Shown: positions 12,501-24,200 of the stretch, one piece after another
How the letters are laid out: every line of letters starts with the position of its first letter
How positions within the stretch are numbered: the first letter of the stretch is position 1
NCBI GenBank assembly: GCA_004194705.1
Contig: SADC01001335.1
Span: 186,001 to 250,000, forward strand
Origin: Ditylenchus dipsaci
Lineage: Eukaryota; Nematoda; Chromadorea; Rhabditida; Anguinidae
Reading direction: 5' to 3'
Length of the DNA: 64,000 bases
Position numbers and translations under genes: made by a program
Notes under the pieces: model-generated
What the model was told of the DNA's origin: nothing
Databases searched by the model: none
The model's input: the letters and a program-made list of their open reading frames with translations, nothing else

Positions 12501-14378
12501 TCCCATTAACGTAACGATATTTTGAAAAAGAATTACGTTAATGGGAGTTTTCGCTTTTTTAAGGTCAAAAAAATTTCTTTCGCTAAAACGATTGGCAAAA
12601 TCGTAATCCTGCCGATATTTGCAAACAGACTGTGAAAACAAAAAAAGGAAAATTTTTAAGAAATCGAGGTAAAAAAAGTGTCGGACCCTAGGCGGGAACG
12701 AACTTTTGGGGGTTACGTTAATGAGAGTTCTGACTGTATCCTGATCAGTGTTGTTCCGGCGCCGGCGCTAGCGCCGGCGCCGGCGCCGCCCCGGGAAAAA
12801 ACAGCGCCGGGCCGGCGCTCGGCGCCGGCGCTGGGGCCAATGAAAAATTTTGGTCGGCGCTGGCGCCGGCGCTAAAAATTTTCGTCCCGGCGCTGGCCCC
12901 GGCGCTGTTTTTGAACGATTATGGCGCCGGCGCTGTTTCTAAAATTTAACAGCCTAAAATTGAGAAAGACAATTATTCTTAATTTTGAACTAAATTATCA
13001 GAACTTTTGTGCTGCAATTTCTTTCATTTCTTTAAATATTTTATTTATTTCTTTAATTTTTTAGTTTATTTTTGTAACATAACCAGGGTATACTATGATA
13101 TTTTTAAAAAAGTAATTCACACAACTTTTTTTTTCACAAGACTAATATGGATTACCCATTTCTTTCATGAACTTCCCTTTTATCTAATAACTCCACCTAT
13201 ATGGACTTATTTCTCAGCATACGGAAAATACAGGGTGTTTCGAGAAATCCACAGGATTTTAAATGGTTATAACTTGTTTCGCGACCGAATTTCTAATTTC
13301 TGTTTCCTTCAACCAAATTTTCTCTTGACGGGCAATTCATTTGGTGTATAATGTCAAAAATACGGTTTCCACTTGGTCCCTTTGTGGTCCTGGTCTGTGG
13401 GTGGCTCCTAGATGGCTAAAACACGAAACAACAGGGGGACAATCATAGTTTTGACATTATACATTTAACGAAATTGCCCGTCAAGAGAAAACGATTAGTG
13501 AAAACAGAAATTTGTTCTAGAAAAAGGTTATAGCCATCTCAAATTCTGCGGATTTTTAAAACACCCTGTATTTCAAAATTCACTCATCATGAGGAACTAA
13601 TAGAGCTAATATAAACGGTATGCTGCTAATCGATATAGATAGCAAATAATTATTATCACTTTCACTGTAAAAAACATACTGTTGAAAAAAATAGGAATTT
13701 TTCATGAAATTTACAGCAAAAGCAAAATTATCATGCCGGCGCCGGCGTCGGCGCTGCCATGAACGCCGGCGCTGGCGCCGGCGCTGGGGCATTTTTTCAA
13801 AAGAGGTCGGCGCCGGCGCTGGCGCCGGAGCCAAAATTTTATAAGGGAGGCGCTCGGCGCTGGCGCTGGGGCCTTTTCTCAGAAAGGGTCGGCGCCGGCG
13901 CTGGCGCCGGCGCCGATCCCGGCGCTGGAACAACACTGATCCTGATATAAAAATTGCTGAAAAATCACCGGTTGAGTGCATCCGAATAATCAGCTTTGGC
14001 TACCCTCAAGACATCGTTTCTAGGTAGTATAAGGTCTTCACTGGATCTCTCGACGACCACACTGCTCCTCATATGCTGTCTCTCCTCGCTTTCCCTGCTC
14101 AGATATGCAGTTTTACGTAGTCTATCCACTCCACCCAACAAAATTCTTTACACCGCCAGCAACAAAATGGCTGTGCAGTAGGGGTTGAAGGCACTAGAGG
14201 CATGTCCAGCTGCAGCTGCGGCATATAAACCATATACTGCTGAGGGTTGGCTAAGGTCCAGGGGCAAAAATCTTTGGACCAGATGGCTAGTCGGTGGGTG
14301 ACCAAAATGTGTGGTGGGACAAGAGGGCCTGGTCTAGAGCTGTGGATCGAGCCCACATGCATGTTTGACTAGCTCGTA
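9587..14378 (-). CDS. CES-2/PAR-like bZIP transcription factor (5' end incomplete)
   Basis: A DNA-binding nuclear regulator. Exon 10809-10520 encodes a Ser-rich stretch (SSSGNSSSASSSS), then the basic region YWERRRKNNDAAKRSRDSRR, with the N-x7-R contact pattern. Exon 9784-9587 encodes the zipper, EDEVAVRAAILEQENMRLR followed by LRTEV, and ends at TAG 9587-9589. Both junctions are GT-AG and phase 0. EDE-x-AVRAA-x-LE-x-EN is characteristic of the PAR/CES-2/NFIL3 group. Exon 10520-10809 needs one extra base at the AAA run near 10700 to join the Ser-rich frame to the basic frame; with it the exon is 97 whole codons. An upstream exon 14378-14117 is less certain (WSPT..LAIWSKDFCPW..NPQQYMVYMPQL), ends in phase 0 at GTAAAA, and also seems to lack one base near 14290. 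The start codon was not found; GC-richer sequence at 14540-15000 may hold it. C. elegans CES-2 acts in cell-death specification; function here is inferred. Confidence 0.85.
11490..11625 (+). mobile_element. Second copy of the AAAGGGTG miniature element
   Basis: AAAGGGTGGCCGAAAAAACC..GTAGCCCT..CAAATGGTATATTAACATT corresponds, in the opposite orientation, to 185-325. The terminal part also recurs inverted at about 12125-12205, giving a loose inverted pair inside the bZIP intron. Confidence 0.5.
12319..12736. mobile_element. CAGTC-ended fold-back (pogo/Tc1-like ends)
   Basis: CAGTCAAAACTCCCATTAAC at the left and its diverged reverse complement ending GAGTTCTGACTG at the right. Arms are about 190 bp around a short centre near 12520. 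TA follows the right end. No transposase. In the bZIP intron. Confidence 0.8.
12739..13946. repeat. Fold-back with GC-rich GGCGCC/GGCGCTGGC arms
   Basis: The outer ends TCCTGATCAGTGTTGTTCC and GGAACAACACTGATCCTGA match. Arms (12757-12922, 13733-13928) are built from GGCGCC, GGCGCTGGCGCC and CCGGCGC words at over 70% GC in a roughly 35% GC region. The interior holds another palindrome (13231-13568). Confidence 0.9.
13231..13568. mobile_element. CAGGGTG-ended palindromic element
   Basis: CAGGGTGTTTCGAGAAATCC at the left and its reverse complement ending AAACACCCTG at the right, flanked by TA on both sides (13229-13230, 13569-13570). Arms are about 130 bp. TA duplication and such ends suit a mariner/Tc1-type miniature element. 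Confidence 0.75.
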
Positions 14379-14539
14379 CTGGAAAGGTGAGATAGCTACT
14401 CCACAATACGTAATAGAAATAGTGAGATTTCGGTTCAGTGACAGTTTGATTGCACCGTCAGGGCTGAGCGGCTAATGCAAAGGTTTGAACCCCGCCGGTG
14501 GAGGCCAACCTTTTAGATACCAACTGCAGGGCAATCACA

Positions 14540-15000
14540 AACACAGGGCAAGAGCAATAATGGTGAAAGTGAGGAATCTTCTTTTTTCAGATTCAATGGA
14601 TGACTGAAGCGGAACAAAAGTGAAAATTCGGTCACCTAGATTTCGCTTTCTCCCCTTCTTTTTACACACCCAGAAGAGAGATGCCCCAAATAGTCGCACC
14701 CCACATCCTCCTGGCGTAATCTTCATCCATTGAGGAATTGACCCATGGGCAGCAGCTGCCTCGGCGGTGGCGGCAGGATGCGAAGAGAGGGAGAAACTCG
14801 GTCAACCAGCTACTGGCTGTTCTTTTTGCTGGTGCAAACACCTATCCTCCTCTTTCATCCAGAAATGGATGGCCGACACCCATATTCCAGCTAGTTACGC
14901 AGCTGAAAAGTGAGAGCTGGAGCAAAAAAATGCAAAATCCAGGTCATTCCACTCCACTGGGAGAGGGGAGAGAATCCTGAAAGCGAAAGCACAGGATTTT
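14540..15000 (-). other. GC-elevated stretch, possible 5' exon(s) or promoter of the bZIP gene
   Basis: Higher GC than its surroundings and open in more than one minus-strand frame (for example PAATAEAAAAHGSIPQW, or an ATG at 14730 reading MDEDYARRMW). The second ends in phase 1 at GTGTGT (14669), which would fit the exon at 14378. I cannot decide the frame; given the one-base gaps nearby, a broken N-terminal exon is possible. Confidence 0.3.
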
Positions 15001-15506
15001 TTTCTGAACAACCAGCCTTTTATCATGGACTAAGGAAAGATTGTTGTTGAAGTGAAGGAGAAGCAGCACTTTGCCCTCATTGCAGCTAAAATGATGGGGG
15101 TGACAGTGTGTGCCTGGCACACGGCTGGGGAGGAGCCTCTACTACTGGTTAGTGGCGATTAAACAACAACACGATGATATCTAGAAATTAACACACTTGT
15201 GATGCTCTACTGGTTATTCTGTTTTGTTTTTGTGTGTGGGGGGTTATCTGGTTTGACGATGGAGTAAACAAGCAAAGAAAAACAGCTTGGAGAATTCTGC
15301 TTGCCTGTGACTTACAGTGCTAATTAGTATTCCTTCAAGAAGACAAAAAAGAATTTACTTTCAGTTAATAACAAACAACAAGGAATAACAGATAGCAAAA
15401 ATAAAGCTGACCATTATTCACTTGTCAATTTCTAACATCTTTCTGGGCGTAGGAACTGTTATATACGGTAGAAGTTTTGGCGCCTTTTGTCGTAAATCTG
15501 GCAGCA

Positions 15507-15793
15507 TGCCAAAGATTGGGCCATTTCAAATTGGGCCAAAATCGAATTGGGACAAGTTACATAAAGTCCTTTTTCTGACTGACGTTTGACCCTCTATGCA
15601 CTTTAATACCGCCTTTGAAGTACTTGAATTTTCGGCTGCAACATAATGGTTTATTGCGTATCTGAAATTCATGGTATTCAGAAGTAAAAAGTTTCTTTTC
15701 CGCAGTCAAAATGTGACCCAATTTGATTTTGCCCAATTTGACTGGGCCCAACTTGAATTGGCCCGATTTGAAATGGAGAAATCTTTGGCGCTC
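15507..15793. repeat. Fold-back with iterated AATTGGGCCA words
   Basis: GCCAAAGATTGGGCCATTTC at the left; its reverse complement, with GGCCC..AATTTGA words, ends at CTTTGGCG on the right. Related to the palindrome at 38811-39060, which starts CAGTCAAAGATTGGGCCA. Confidence 0.75.
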
Positions 15794-16812
15794 CAATCTT
15801 TTTATTGTAAAAATGATGCCTAATTTTTAAATTTAAATTGTATACCTTATTTTAACATAATTCAGTTCGGATTATCACACCAAAGCTCTAAATCTCAGCT
15901 TTTAAATGAACTATAATACAAAATGCTTAAAGATTGAAGTATTCCAAGAAAGTAAGCTTTCAGCTTAAATTCGTCCATTTAAATACGTAAATCTTGTAGC
16001 TTTCGAAATTATAAATTTAATTGATATAACTTATTAGAAAGCTGAGATTCAGGGTTACATGATGCTGTATGTAATGTTCAAATAAGATAGAACATTCACT
16101 TTTAAAAATAAGGCGATTTGCGACAAAAAGTCGCCAGATTTCCGACGAAAAGTCGCCATGTTGTAAATTCAACCTTCGATTCAATACGATTAGGTCAAGA
16201 ATTGCGCGCTCAGCGGGTTTGATGATTACAACAGGAACGTATTAGGTGTTAACATCCAAAGCGGATACAACTAAAACAGCTTTCAATTGGTCGAATTGTG
16301 ACAAAACATTCCATAGTAACTGCCTTGCTGACGGAATAGCAAATGTTAGATTTATCATGATACCCTTTTTTCTATAAAGACTTAGGCTCCTCCCAAAAGC
16401 GACAATACCGTCAATGTACATAGTACCTATTTTTAAAATGTCACTTTGGAGCCATATTTTGTGGGCGACCCAGTGTTTCAACGTAACAAAACTTTTGAAG
16501 AATTGAAAGTATAATTCATATCAGCAATATAAAAATAGAGCCGCAATAGAAAGCGAAAAATTGAGGTTTTTTGCCAAATTCTGCTCGACAAGCACAAGGA
16601 TCTGTTCAAGAAGCCAAATTTTGGATAATGAACAAGAGGATGCTGAAAAAGAAAACGCCAATGAATTAAATTTTTGTAATGATGTGATGTTAGAATATGT
16701 TATTTTGTTCGATTGAATTGAATAGACACAATTGAAAATGGCACATCTTTGTTCTTCCCCTATTTTGTGTGCTTCGCCAAAAATTTTGCAATTTCCAAAA
16801 GTTGAAAACTAT

Positions 16813-17079
16813 TACCGTATATTCTCGATTAGAAGGCCCCTCTCTAATAGAAGGCCCCTCTCTAATAGAAGGCCCCCCTTGAGGACCTATATATCAGCAT
16901 AGAAAAAGAAATTCGCAAATCTGTTTTTCGCGTTTTCTTAGTTAGCACGAGCTCACCTGATTCCACTTTTAAAATTTTAGTTGAGCACCCAAAAATCTCA
17001 AAATCGAAATATTTTTTTTCCGACTTTTTTAGGGTTGAAAAATAGAAGGCCCGGGCCTTCTAATAGAGAATATACGGTA
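16813..17079. mobile_element. TACCGTAT-ended miniature element, AGAAGGCCC variant
   Basis: Left end TACCGTATATTCTCGATTAG followed by repeated CTAATAGAAGGCCCC; right end GGGCCTTCTAATAGAGAATATACGGTA. The 135 bp interior (GCAAATCTG..CGTTTTCTTAGTT..) matches the 267 bp element at 27413-27679, whose terminal words are different. Confidence 0.85.
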
Positions 17080-18232
17080 TATCAATATTCGAATATATTT
17101 TTTATCGAAAAACAAATCCTAACTGGATTGTCTGTTAAAACAAAATACTCAAAAAATTCACATAAATCGGTGATGATTTTATTTTTTGAGAATAAAAAAC
17201 TTCTTTTTTATAGTCTTTGATAAGGATAATTGTTCTTGTCATTTGTTCTTTGATTTTCACGTGAATATTAACACAGTTATCGATATTATGGGTTATCGAC
17301 TGGCATCTGAATAGCTTTTGGTCGGTATTTTTTAACTTTTTTTCAACTTCTGTGCTCAGCCTCAGGATAGGTCAGTGCATGTTAGGAACGGGCTCACTGT
17401 GTTTTAAAGAAATAAAATCTGATTGTGCAAACTTTAAAGATCCAACCAGGGTGTCCAATACATTTGGAACCGACAATCGAGAAACTCAATAGCTACCTTG
17501 CCAGCTCGATTTCGAAATTAGCGGTAGCTGCCGTAAGTCCCCTAATGAGTAACCTCTCCAAAAGTGTCAGAATGTACCTATTTAACAATGAGCTGAAAGC
17601 CTACAAAAAGTGCCAAGTGAAAAATAAAAAAGAACCTAAATACCTTCCATATATTATCATGCAATCCACAGTCGAAGTTCACTCGTCGAAAAAAAGAAAT
17701 TGGAAATGAAGTTTTTTGGGCAAATTTTGTCATTTTTGGTGAGATGGCTTATTAAAAGGTTCACGGTATGCCATTTTCTGATAGGTAGGGGTCTAAACAA
17801 ATGAGCGCCGCTAAGAAATTAATATGAAAATTAGGAGGATATTGATACTGACTTATAAATGCTGGCAGATAGCCTGTAAGAACCCAATCTTCTAGGATAA
17901 GATTTAATTTCACCACCGATATGTGAAATACAGGATAGGTAATGAGGGTAATTACAGCCACCTACCCCCCCCCTTGAAGGTGGAAAAATTGAAAACAGTG
18001 TAGCTAAAACGACCTTTTAAAAATCGAAAACGGTGTAGGCAAAATCACCCCGTCCGACAATAAGTTGAAGTTGCGGCCCTGCAATTAGGTGTTTCATTTC
18101 ATTATCTTTGATAAAGATTAAAAATATGCTGACAAAAAATAAATTATTTGTATGATATAACAGATTTGGCGCTGCAATTGACATTTTCGCTATTTTCTAT
18201 TGATTTTAATTATCAATCGAAATTATCAAGCC

Positions 18233-18241
18233 CATTTTCAG
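18233..18241 (+). promoter_or_regulatory. Probable spliced-leader acceptor of CAND1
   Basis: CATTTTCAG ends at 18241, 49 nt upstream of the ATG at 18291. A weaker AAATTTAG lies 31 nt upstream. No convincing upstream exon is seen. Confidence 0.45.
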
Positions 18242-18290
18242 GCTTGAAAAAGAAATTTAGTGCGATAAAGTAAGGTGAATTAACTGCAAA

Positions 18291-21200
18291 ATGAGTTCCA
18301 CTTCGTTCTCGTACCAAGTATCCAACTTGTTGGAAAAAATGTCATCGCCTGACAAAGTAATGAATTTTGATTTCAATTTTATGTTTTCGTTTTATCGACT
18401 TTTATTTTTGTCTAATTGCAGGATTACCGTTTCATGGCCACAAATGACTTAATGTCAGAGCTTCAAAAAGACTCTATAACACTGGACGATGATACTGAGA
18501 GAAAGGTTTGTTGTAAACAATTGAAGTTTGAAAAATTTTCCCTGAATAACACTGCTAGAAATCTGAATTCAACAAATTGCTGTATTCATGCTGACTCAAT
18601 TAAAAAATTTAAAAACAATTTTTAAACCAACGTTTAGCACTGAATCTCAGCTTTTTCAATGTTTACAAAAAAGATTGATTCGATATTCTTTCTATTTTCT
18701 GCTATGCTTACATCGACATCAAACCTACCAAAATACTTAAATTACAATTTCAAATAGGCTCAAATTGTTTTACCCCGCCAAATTACTGATTTACACCGCC
18801 AAATTATTTTTTCACCCGCCAAATTTGAATTTTGAGCAAAATACTCGTTTACCCCGCCAAATTACTGATTTACTCCGCCAAATTATTCATTTACCCCGCT
18901 AAATTATTCATTTTACCCCGTCAAATTTTTACTTTACTTGGGGATGTTTGTATTCTGCCTATGTTGATTTTCATCTTTAAGTAATAGCTTCAGATGAAAA
19001 GAGGACCTGCTGCTTCTTGGAATGAGGAAAAGGTTTGCCAAAACAAAGAGGAAATAAATAGAAAGTTAGTCAAGAATACATGATTTGTCTCATTAGGTGA
19101 GACCACCATTTTTTCGATATCTTCATATCAAGTACTAGTAAAGTCTCAAGTTGTTATAAATCTACCCCACTTCAATACGTAAAAATGGAAAGAGAAAAAA
19201 CTATGACAAGGATACTTTATTACCAAAAAACTCAACAAAGCAAACAGTTGACATCAAATTCAAGCCAAATGATATGTACTGTGTAAATGATAACTAAATT
19301 CGCTCCAAAGCTTGACCAACTTTCTTTTTTCTCCCTCTCTTCATTCGTGGCTCTAGTGGTCGCGGCAAAGGATCAATCGGTAGGACTATACTTTAGTGCG
19401 GTTGCTCAAAAACGCGTTTTAAGTATTTTTTTCGACGTAATTCAATGTGAAACGTTCAAAAAACATGTTTTTAGGTGTGGGAAAAACCAAAAACCGAAAA
19501 AAAAAATTTTGGAAAATTTTCATTTTTTGGTCTAAAATTGGTATTTTTCGGTCTTTTTCACAGTGTTCGATTTCCGGACAAGGCAAAAATATTGTGCATA
19601 TTACATGTTTTTATTCTCGGATTCATTTCTAGGGTGAGCTAGTGTGCGCATCTCTAACTCTCAAGCCCCTACGCCCCTCCGGGGCGTAGGGGGCTTGGGG
19701 CTTGGAATTGAGATGCGCACACAAGCGCACCCTAGAAACCAAACACTCGATAAGCAAATTATGCATATATAACACGCATAATACTTTTTTTATGCAGTAG
19801 GCCCTGCAAATCAAAGCATGTTTATATTTCATTTTGGTTCATTCATTTTATTCAATAGTTGATCATACATTTTTCAAAAAACAGTATTTAATCAAATTTT
19901 TGAAGTCTTTGTCTTATCATAAATAGCTTATCTTATCAAAATTTAAAAATTTGCCTTGGTCCCCAAGGCAAAAACCAAAAAAACACGAAATTTTTTTTTT
20001 CGGTTTTTGGTTTTTCCCACACCTTAAAACATGTTTTTTGAACGTTTCACATTGAATTACGTCGAAAAAAATACTTAAAACGCGTTTTGAGCAACCGCAC
20101 TAAAGTATAGTTTAGCCGATCAATCAGCTTTTCAGTTTCCATAAGCAGCAAGGAGTGAAGCCATAGCAAGTTTTGCCACATCATTTTTGATCTCTTCACA
20201 GGCTTCTTGGTATATTCTAGCCTTCGGCAAATCCTTGGAAAGAAAGTTTTGTCTGCATCAGAGAAGCCAGCAACCTAGGAAGTTACGTAAAATTCTATTG
20301 ATAGCCAACGTTAATAATACTCACTAGCAGAGGATAGTTGAGAGTCATAAGCTTGTACGTTCCGTCAAGTTGAACACCCTGCGAGTTTGCTTGGCGATTT
20401 TGGAGTTTCTTCGAACTGATCACCAGATAGAACTGCTCAGTAAGCCTATCCACACCGTTCTCACGCACACTGATAGACCGCTAATTGAAGGCGACAGCAA
20501 AAGACTTGTTCTCATCTAGGGTTGTCACACAGTTAACTCGGTTTTTTGAAAATTTTTGACCTTATTTCATGTTTTTATACACTTTTTTGTCTAAAATTTT
20601 GAGCATGTCAGCCTGCGATCGAAAGCTTGGAATGTCAGCTACACGATGGTGTAAAAATTTCTTAGATTAATTCATAAAAATGTATTTATTTCAATGAAAA
20701 CATTTTCGGTTTTTTTCGGGTAATTTCGGGTAAAATGAGTAAAGTAAAAATTTGACGGGGTAAAATGAGGTAAAATGAGGGGTAAAAATAAATCAGTAAT
20801 TTAGCAGGGTAAACGAGTATTTTGCTCAAAATTCAAATTTGGCGGGGTAAAAAAATAATTTGGTGGGGTAAATCAGTAATTTGGCGGGGTAAATTAGTTA
20901 CAGCCATTTCGATGTTAAATATATCATAGGTGGTGAAAACGCTGCTAAAACTACTAGAAGACAAGAATGGTGAGGTGCAAAACCTGGCTGTTCGGTGTCT
21001 GGCCCCTCTGGTGCACAAGATCAAAGCCCAACAGGTATGTCTTACTTTTAAAAAACCAGATGCACAAACAATGCCTAATTTAGCTGGAAACTATGGTGGA
21101 CACACTCTGCTCCAACATGGAGTCCCAGAACGACCAATTGAGGGATGTCAGCTCCATAGCTTTGAAAACAGTAATGGCTGAGCTTCCGGGCGGCGCATCC

Positions 21201-24200
21201 AGTTCCTCGGTGCTCTGTGTCAAACGAGTGCTTCCCCGGTTGACTGAGGGACTATGTAAGCTTTAGATTTTGAACAGTATAAATCCGCTTTTTATTTAGG
21301 CGTGGAGAGCAAGACTGATGCCTCAGTCAAGCTCGAAATCCTCGACATTCTCAGCAATTTGATCTTTCGATTTGGACGCTCGTTCGGACTTAATTTTGAA
21401 GAGGTTTCATTTTTCTAATTGTTTAGAAAAAAATTCCACCCATTTTCGGGGGATCTAAAAATTACTGCCCTGGGGCGATAATTAGGAAAAAAGGTGGTAT
21501 TTTTGATTTTTTTTTAATTTTTTGATTGCTCTTGGTGGGCGGTAGGTCCTCATCCATTTCAGGTAAATAAGGCTAGGGTTTAGAATTTTTCCCAAATAGC
21601 TTTTTGAAAGCAAATTTTTGGTTTTAAGTTTGTCTTCACATACCTCGTTTTTCATCCCCTACCCTGAGTATGCTTGGTTCATCTAAGTCTATGGCCATTT
21701 GAAAACTACCAAATCTCTAGGCTCATCCTTTATAACACAATTTTTCCAACATTTGCAATTCAGATCGACAAAGCCATCTTCCTGCAGCTGGAAAAGGAGC
21801 GTCAAGCACTTCGCAAACGTTCGATCCATGCCCTTGGTTTTCTGGTTGATGTTGTATCCAATGAACATTACGACAAAATCGTACAAAAAATATTGACTGG
21901 ATGTGCTGAGAATGCTAAAAACAGCAATAACCTAAGGACTTACGTGTCGGCGGCCACTGGCATTTGCAAGTCCTCCTCGGCTAGATTCGCGCATTTCCTG
22001 CCACAAGTATGGGTTTAAATTTGAAATGGGTGGGTGGTGGAAAGTGACATTTGTATTCCCAGTCAGATTCAGGTCACATTTTTTATCTTAACTTGGGTGC
22101 CACTACTTTTTTTCTATGCTTTAAAAGGGCCATTGCCGTCTAGGACAACGATTGTCCCCACCAATTCAATTTTTTTCTGAATTATTAAACTTCTGTACGG
22201 ATTTTAAACATGGTTTGTAACAAAATTGCGCCTAAAATTAAATTCTAGGTCTTGTTTTGTTTGAAACCAAGTTGAAAAGTTATTTTTATATATATATCAA
22301 AGTTTTGAATTTCCGGGCACCACCTCTTATTAGTGTTCCCTATCCGCCTTTTATAAGCCAAGTATCAACCTGCTATTTTTCCAGTTCGTACCTCAGTTTT
22401 TGGTGTTCTGCAAAGAGGTTGATGATGACGAACTTAAGGAAGCCTGCCTGCAGGTTATTTTTGATGGATTTTCAGAGGAAAGTGCTCATACTTTTTGGTT
22501 TTTGCAGGCTTTTGAAACATTCATCTATAGATGCACTAAGGATATGATTCCTTTTTTGGATCAAATAGTCGAAATTAACTCTCAGTTCATCAAGTACGAC
22601 CCCAACTACCACTACGACGAGGAAGAAACCAATGGAAATATGATGGAGACTGATGGTTAGTTTTTAGTTCAAAAATTTCTAGACAGTCAGTTTTCTTGAA
22701 TCACAGTCAAATCTAACCATCAACATGTAGGCCTGCACACTTTCTATACCGATTTTGTAGTCTGTTAAATTGGTTTGGGCTGTTAAACTGTTAATTGGTT
22801 TTTTCTAGTTCAAGATGTTTTCTGGTCCATTTATTTTGAACTTTTCGTAACTGTTTGACAGTTTGTACGGTTTTATATCTTTATTAGCCATATGAGCACA
22901 CAAGTTGCCAAACATAAGTCATATGACGTAAAATTATAACAAATTGGTTGATCACCGATTTTGTATGCGTTAGAAGACCAGCTGAAATAATAAAAGTGTG
23001 GATAGAACCGGTTCCCATTTTCGCCTCGGAACCGATTATCCACTAGTGCCAAAGCAGCTTAGCATACCGTATTTCCTCTAATTAACGCCCACTGATTTAA
23101 AACCGTGTTCTTGGTATCGTGTTTTTGATCCAGTTTTTGATCACTTCTCTCAGACAAGTTACCACCCATTTTGTATCTAGAAAGATGAGCTACAAAATGA
23201 GTGGTGAATTGCCTGATAGAAGTGATCAAAAAGTGGATCAAAAACACGATGCCAAGAACCCGATTTTGAACTAAGGGGGCGTTAATTAGATGAAATACGG
23301 TATCACTAATGTTAATTAAAAAGAATGTTACGAAAGAGTTACCAAAATTCGCTGTTACGAAAAAGTTTGTTACGAATATTCGCTATTAGTGGTCCTATTG
23401 TATTTGAAAAAACCTTTCGCTTTCAACACAATTTTTTCAGACGGTACCAACGGACATGACGAGGATGAAGAAGATGATGAAGGAGATGGCGATGAATACT
23501 CCGATGATGACGACCTTAGCTGGAAGGTGCGCCGCGCAGCCGCCAAATGTGTGGAGGCTTTGGTAATTCAACTTGCATTTATCCGAATAGTTTTACTTCA
23601 CCAACTGTTAATTTAGATCACTTACCATCCCAGTCGTCTGCCAGAGCACTACAGAGTGCTTGGTCCTCTGCTGATCAATCGTTTCAAGGAACGCGAGGAC
23701 AACGTAAAATATGATATATTCCAAGCTTACACTGCTTTGCTCAAACAAACCAGGCAATTGCTGCCCGAGACTTTCCACCACAGTCAACAGGTAACTTCAT
23801 GGATTTGGGCAAAGTATTTCAGCTGATCCAGAAAAAGTTTCTAAAAATCCAGTTTTTCCGTCTTATACATTTTTTGTGACCTCTATTATCAGGTTGTCCG
23901 GAAAGTTCGTACTCACTTTTTCCAACTAACTCTTTGTGGCATTGTGTTTTTTTCTGCAAATTTATGAACATTTTTTAAGCTGACCACTCATTTTGTAGCT
24001 AAGAATGTCAGCTACAAAATGAGACGTTAACTTTAAAAAATTGCTCGTAAAATTTGCAGAAAAACACAATGCCACAAAAAGTTAATTTGAAAAGGGAGTA
24101 CAAACTTTCCGGACAGCCTGATACTATTTGCGTAGAGCTTACTGCTTTAAAGGGGCATACCAGTCCGTTACAGTGAAAAAAAGGCGGGGACCAGCAGTGT

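Larger units (their letters stand above)
18770..20895. repeat. Fold-back with iterated TTTACCCCGCCAAATTACTGA arms (CAND1 intron 2)
   Basis: The left arm (18770-18937) has seven or eight variants of a 20-22 bp unit built on TTACCCCGCCAAATTA. The right arm (20738-20895) has the complementary TAATTTGGCGGGGTAAA. Two smaller inverted repeats and a MULE-like remnant lie between them. Confidence 0.9.

Noticed and set aside
13580..13981. 133-codon minus-strand frame rich in Arg and Pro, Ala
   Set aside because: Produced by the GGCGCC words of a fold-back arm; the opposite strand is equally open.
14470..14515. tRNA-like GGCTGAGCGGCTAATGC..GGTTTGAACCCC
   Set aside because: Box-like motifs are present but no acceptor stem, anticodon arm or paired T-stem could be formed.
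16242..16481. 79-codon minus-strand frame without low complexity
   Set aside because: No recognisable motif, no splice partners of matching phase that I could find, and ordinary AT-rich surroundings. Left unannotated.
17425..17709. 94-codon plus-strand frame upstream of CAND1
   Set aside because: Begins near a CAGGGTGTCCAATACATTTGG-like transposon end; no family resemblance and no sign of a promoter or acceptor.
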